Source: an uncultured Pelagibacteraceae bacterium
Lineage (GTDB): Bacteria > Pseudomonadota > Alphaproteobacteria > Pelagibacterales > Pelagibacteraceae
Length of the DNA stretch: 37,176 nucleotides
Direction: 5' to 3'
Assembly (NCBI GenBank): GCA_902558585.1
Contig: CACEEO010000010.1
Coordinates: 1 to 37,176 of the forward strand
Shown one piece after another: positions 33,762-37,176 of this stretch (position 1 is the first letter of the stretch; every line of letters begins with the position of its first letter). The translations under genes and the position numbers were made by a program. The notes below the pieces were generated by a model. The model did no database searches. It was not told where the DNA came from and worked only from the letters and a program-made list of their open reading frames with translations.

Positions 33762-34510
33762 TAAATTACCTTCGCCTCATTTTTTAACTTTTGAACTAAT
33801 TCAGCAACATTTGCTACTTTTATACCTGCTTTTCTTTTTGGAGGTTCCTCTACTTTTAATTGTTCTAATCTTGGTGATACATCTACGCCTAAATCAGAAG
33901 CAGCAATTTCCTCTATAGGTTTTTTCTTAGCCTTCATTATATTTGGTAGTGATGCATATCTTGGTTCATTCAGCCTAAGATCACAAGTTACAATAGCTGG
34001 AACATTTATTTCAATTGTTTCAAGACCTTCATCTATTTCTCTAGTTACTTCTAATTTATTATCTTTAACATCAATCTTAGAGGCAAATGTTGCTTGTGGC
34101 CAATTTAATAAAGCACTCAACATTTGGCCTGTTTGATTACAATCGTCATCAATTGCTTGTTTACCCATAAATACTAAATCTGGTTTTTCTTTATCTACTA
34201 TTTTTTGTAAAATTTTTGAAACAGCGAGTGGCTCTAGAATTCCATCAACTTTTACATGAATACCTCTATCTGCACCAACTGCTAAAGCTTTCCTAACTGT
34301 TTCTTGAGCTTTTTCTTCTCCAACAGTTACTGCAACTACTTCTGTAGCTTTACCAGCTTCTTTAATTTTTACAGCCTCTTCTATTGCATTATCATCAGGG
34401 GGATTGGTTGACATTTTAACGTTGTCAGTAACTACACCCGTTCCGTCTTCTTTAACTCTTATTTGAACGTTGTAATCAATAACCCTTTTTACAGCTACTA
34501 AAATTTTCAT
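33761..34510 (-). CDS. etfB: Electron transfer flavoprotein beta subunit
   Basis: A 249-residue subunit that binds AMP and docks dehydrogenases. Family features are [19 protein letters not shown] near residue 8, the [22 protein letters not shown] loop (about 110-128) and [23 protein letters not shown] (about 176-198), which includes the recognition loop. It overlaps the stop of the dehydrogenase gene by one base, giving coupled translation. Confidence 0.97.
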   Translation of the reverse strand: MKILVAVKRVIDYNVQIRVKEDGTGVVTDNVKMSTNPPDDNAIEEAVKIKEAGKATEVVAVTVGEEKAQETVRKALAVGADRGIHVKVDGILEPLAVSKILQKIVDKEKPDLVFMGKQAIDDDCNQTGQMLSALLNWPQATFASKIDVKDNKLEVTREIDEGLETIEINVPAIVTCDLRLNEPRYASLPNIMKAKKKPIEEIAASDLGVDVSPRLEQLKVEEPPKRKAGIKVANVAELVQKLKNEAKVI

Positions 34511-36942
34511 TAAGCTCTCAATAAATTGTTTTCTGAATCGTATGGACTCTCATCCAAAACGGTAGCGTCGTACATTTCACCTAATATATCAACTTGTAAT
34601 TTGTCGCCCACATTCGAACAATCTGGTTTAACCATCGCGAGCGCTATTGATTTATCTAATCTAAATCCAAATTCACCCCCGGTTGCTCTTCCAACAACTT
34701 TTCCATCTTTAAAAATTGGATTATTTCCAAGCACATCTGCATCTTTAGTATTATGAACCTCTAAAGTAACTAATTTATTATCAAAACCCTTTTCTCTCCA
34801 TTTGTTAAGTGCTTCTAAACCAATAAAGTTACCTTTGTTTGGATGGATAAATCTATCCAGGCCAGATTCGTATGGTGAATATTCAATTGATAATTCTGTG
34901 CCAACTAATTTATAAGATTTTTCAACTCTTAAACTATTCATAGCTCTAATTCCAAATGGTTTTATTCCTAAATCTTTACCAGCTTCCATTAATTTATCAA
35001 AAATGTGATTTTGATATTCAATTGGGTGATGTAATTCCCATCCAAGCTCACCAACAAAGTTTACTCTCATCGCATTTACTGGAGCGTAACCAACATTAAC
35101 ATTTTTTGCAGTCAGCCATTTGAAATTCTCATTAGAAAAATCATCAGTTGAAACTTTTTGCATTAATTGTCTGGCTTTTGGACCAGCTACAACTAAAACT
35201 CCTGTACTGTTAGTTAAATCTTCAAAAATAACAGATCCATCATCTGGCATCCATTTTTGTATCCAATCATGGTCCAATCTTAAATTTGCTCCAGCAGAAA
35301 CTAGATAATAACTATTCTCTGCTTCTTTCATTATCGTAAATTCTGAATGCACCCCACCTTTAGTGTTCAAAGCATGACATAAATTTATCCTTCCAATATT
35401 TTTTGGAAGTTTATTAGCTACTAAATAATCTAAAAATTCTTCTGCTTTGGGCCCTTTAATTCTACATTTTGCAAATGCAGTCATATCTAAAAGACCCACG
35501 TTTTCTTTTACATTTTGACATTCTTTTTTAATAGCATCAAACCATTTCGATCTTCTGAATGACCAATCATCTTTTTGTTCCATACCATCAGTTGCAAAAA
35601 AATTAGGTCTTTCCCATCCAAATTTTTGACCAAACACAGCCCCTAAATTTTTCATTCGTTCATAACAAGGAGCTGTTCTTAGAGGTCTTGCTGCTGGTCT
35701 TTCTTCATCTGGATAATGGACAATAAATACATGACTATATGCTTCTTCATTTTTTGCTTTCAAATAAGATTTAGTTGCGTAGTTTCCATAACGTCTTGGT
35801 TCAACTCCTAACATATCAATTGTAGGTTCACCATCAACGATCCACTCTGCTAATTGCCAGCCTGCACCACCTGCTGCTGTTATTCCAAAACTATGTCCTT
35901 CATTAATCCAAAAATTTTTAAGTCCCCAAGCTGGTCCAACAATTGGATTTCCATCAGGAGTATAACAGATTGCTCCATTATAAACTTTCTTTACTCCAAC
36001 TTCTCCAAACGCAGGTACTCTATGAATTGCTCCTTCTATGTGTGGAGCTAATCTATCTAAGTCTTCTTGAAATAATTCATATTCAGAATTTTTTGATGGC
36101 CCCTCTACATAACAAGCTGGTGCACCATCTTCATAAGGGCCTAAAATTAATCCTCCAGCTTCTTCTCTCATATACCATCTGCTATCACTATCTCTTAAGA
36201 CTCCCATTTCTGGTAATCCATCTTTTTTTCTTTTTTGAATTGCAGGATGCGGTTCTGTAACAATGTATTGATGTTCAACAGGTATTACTGGAATATCTAA
36301 TCCTACCATTTCACCTGTTTGTCTTGCAAAATTTCCAGAACAAGAAATAACATGTTCACACTCTATTGATCCCTTATCTGTTTCCACAATCCATCCATCT
36401 TTAGTTTGCCTCATTGATAGGACAGTTGTGTTTCTATAAATTTCTGCTCCTCTATTTCTTGCACCTGTTGCTAATGCTTGTGTTAAATCTGCTGGTTGAA
36501 TATATCCATCTTCAGGATGTTGTATTGCGCCAACTAAATCATCTGTATGACACAATGGCCAAATTTCTTTTACTTGTTCTGGTTTCAAAAATTTAACATC
36601 TACTCCGATAGTTCGAGCGACACCTGCGTATTGATGGTATTCATCCATTCTATCTTTTGTACTTGCTAGACGAATATTTGAAACAACACTAAAGCCAACA
36701 TTTTTTCCAGTTTCTTCCTCTAATGTTTTATAAAGATTAACTGCATATTTATGAAGTTGTCCAACTGAATAACTCATATTAAATAAAGGCAACAAACCTG
36801 CTGCGTGCCAAGTAGATCCCGAAGTTAACTCTTTTCTTTCAACCAGAACAACATCGGACCAGCCCTTTTTTGCTAAATGATAAAGGGCGCTTACCCCTAC
36901 AACTCCTCCACCAACTACTACAACTTTAGTTTTTGTTTTCAT
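34510..36942 (-). CDS. Dimethylglycine/sarcosine dehydrogenase-like FAD-GcvT fusion protein
   Basis: An 810-residue enzyme. An N-terminal FAD oxidoreductase domain (GGGVVG at 11-16) contains STWHAAGL with His46, the residue that covalently binds FAD in dimethylglycine and sarcosine dehydrogenases. The C-terminal half is a GcvT-like folate-binding domain with its C-terminal barrel. It would oxidatively demethylate dimethylglycine or sarcosine, passing the one-carbon unit to tetrahydrofolate and electrons to ETF. The co-transcribed etfBA and ETF-QO genes support this strongly. Dimethylglycine points to glycine betaine use. An AGGA site precedes the ATG. Specificity between the two substrates is not decided by sequence. 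Confidence 0.92.
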   Translation of the reverse strand: MKTKTKVVVVGGGVVGVSALYHLAKKGWSDVVLVERKELTSGSTWHAAGLLPLFNMSYSVGQLHKYAVNLYKTLEEETGKNVGFSVVSNIRLASTKDRMDEYHQYAGVARTIGVDVKFLKPEQVKEIWPLCHTDDLVGAIQHPEDGYIQPADLTQALATGARNRGAEIYRNTTVLSMRQTKDGWIVETDKGSIECEHVISCSGNFARQTGEMVGLDIPVIPVEHQYIVTEPHPAIQKRKKDGLPEMGVLRDSDSRWYMREEAGGLILGPYEDGAPACYVEGPSKNSEYELFQEDLDRLAPHIEGAIHRVPAFGEVGVKKVYNGAICYTPDGNPIVGPAWGLKNFWINEGHSFGITAAGGAGWQLAEWIVDGEPTIDMLGVEPRRYGNYATKSYLKAKNEEAYSHVFIVHYPDEERPAARPLRTAPCYERMKNLGAVFGQKFGWERPNFFATDGMEQKDDWSFRRSKWFDAIKKECQNVKENVGLLDMTAFAKCRIKGPKAEEFLDYLVANKLPKNIGRINLCHALNTKGGVHSEFTIMKEAENSYYLVSAGANLRLDHDWIQKWMPDDGSVIFEDLTNSTGVLVVAGPKARQLMQKVSTDDFSNENFKWLTAKNVNVGYAPVNAMRVNFVGELGWELHHPIEYQNHIFDKLMEAGKDLGIKPFGIRAMNSLRVEKSYKLVGTELSIEYSPYESGLDRFIHPNKGNFIGLEALNKWREKGFDNKLVTLEVHNTKDADVLGNNPIFKDGKVVGRATGGEFGFRLDKSIALAMVKPDCSNVGDKLQVDILGEMYDATVLDESPYDSENNLLRA

Positions 36943-36999
36943 TCAGGGATTCCTACTAAATTTTTAATTGTTACGAAACAAAAATGTATATGTGGACAA

Positions 37000-37176
37000 T
37001 CAAATTGAGCTTCCAAGAGGGATTGGACTGGATACCATTGTGGTTAACCAACAGTCTTTCAAAGTTCCCTCAGAGGTGTACTTTTCAACTTGCCAATTGA
37101 ATTTGTGATAAATTTTGTCCTTATCGAGAATGATAACTTCAAATTGAGCCCATTTGTCACTACTTCCAAGTTCAGT
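37000..37176 (-). CDS. Unknown protein, C-terminal fragment
   Basis: The reading frame is open from the right edge to a TGA at 37000, covering the last 58 residues of a protein that begins outside the window. It contains Trp-rich beta-strand-like sequence (KWAQFEVIILDKDKIYHKFNW truncated here to its core FEVIILDKDKIYHKFN, then DCWLTTMVSS). I do not recognise the family. Hand-counted G+C is about 38 percent, higher than most coding DNA here. It points the same way as the dimethylglycine dehydrogenase gene with a 57-base gap, so the two may share a transcript. Confidence 0.55.
   Translation of the reverse strand, partial: TELGSSDKWAQFEVIILDKDKIYHKFNWQVEKYTSEGTLKDCWLTTMVSSPIPLGSSI

Noticed and set aside
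35943..36260. Plus-strand ORF of 105 codons
   Set aside because: It is antisense to the dimethylglycine dehydrogenase gene and leucine-rich by AT bias.
1..37176. tRNA, rRNA, CRISPR, insertion sequence or prophage genes
   Set aside because: No TPsiC-type arm, repeat array, transposase, integrase or terminal inverted repeat was found on reading both strands.

Overview
The window looks like a chromosomal segment of a SAR11/Pelagibacter-type marine alphaproteobacterium. The DNA is very AT-rich, genes are packed with gaps of a few bases or with 1-8 base overlaps, and the gene content (TRAP and iron ABC uptake, dimethylglycine dehydrogenase with ETF and ETF-QO, AcuI, sugar-acid enzymes) fits a streamlined heterotroph. 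I see no phage, transposon, rRNA, tRNA or CRISPR array. The taxonomic call is inferred from gene content and composition, not from a marker gene.

Layout. 1-4671 (minus): the start of an SGNH-type membrane protein running off the left edge, an AzoR-like flavoprotein, CcdA and PEP carboxylase. 4646-12164 (minus): a tight operon with an SMP-30 lactonase, an enolase-superfamily sugar-acid dehydratase/cycloisomerase, an FAH-family hydrolase, an SDR, a beta-hydroxyacid dehydrogenase and a DctPQM TRAP transporter. 12290-15044 (minus): a D-2-hydroxyacid dehydrogenase and an IlvD/Edd dehydratase. 15091-18347 (plus, divergent): a UxaA/GarD-type dehydratase, a DMT transporter and a second beta-hydroxyacid dehydrogenase. 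18348-18631 is a 284-base gap with several hairpins and no convincing gene. 18632-21308 is a redox/sulfur group: an unknown protein, cytochrome c', cytochrome b561, DUF4396 and an ETHE1-like persulfide dioxygenase. 21301-26297 (minus): AzlCD and an iron(III) ABC operon containing a 64-residue cysteine protein, behind two tandem Fur-like boxes. 26421-28931 (minus): LysR, AcuI and FolE. 29009-31164 (plus): HisI, two tandem 2OG-Fe(II) oxygenase paralogues and DUF2237. 31165-36942 (minus): ETF-QO, EtfA, EtfB and a dimethylglycine/sarcosine dehydrogenase. 37000-37176 is the C-terminus of an unknown protein.

How the genes work together. The central cluster reads as import of a sugar acid by the TRAP system, lactone opening, dehydration to a 2-keto-3-deoxy acid, SDR oxidation to a 2,4-diketo acid, and FAH cleavage to pyruvate plus a 2-hydroxyacid. 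It needs no kinase and no aldolase, and the real substrate is unknown. At the right end, the methyl-group-oxidising flavoenzyme passes electrons through EtfAB and ETF-QO to ubiquinone, all in one operon. The iron operon should be repressed by Fur when iron is sufficient. In both the TRAP and iron operons a strong stem-loop lies between the binding-protein end and the membrane genes, which may set high binding-protein levels.
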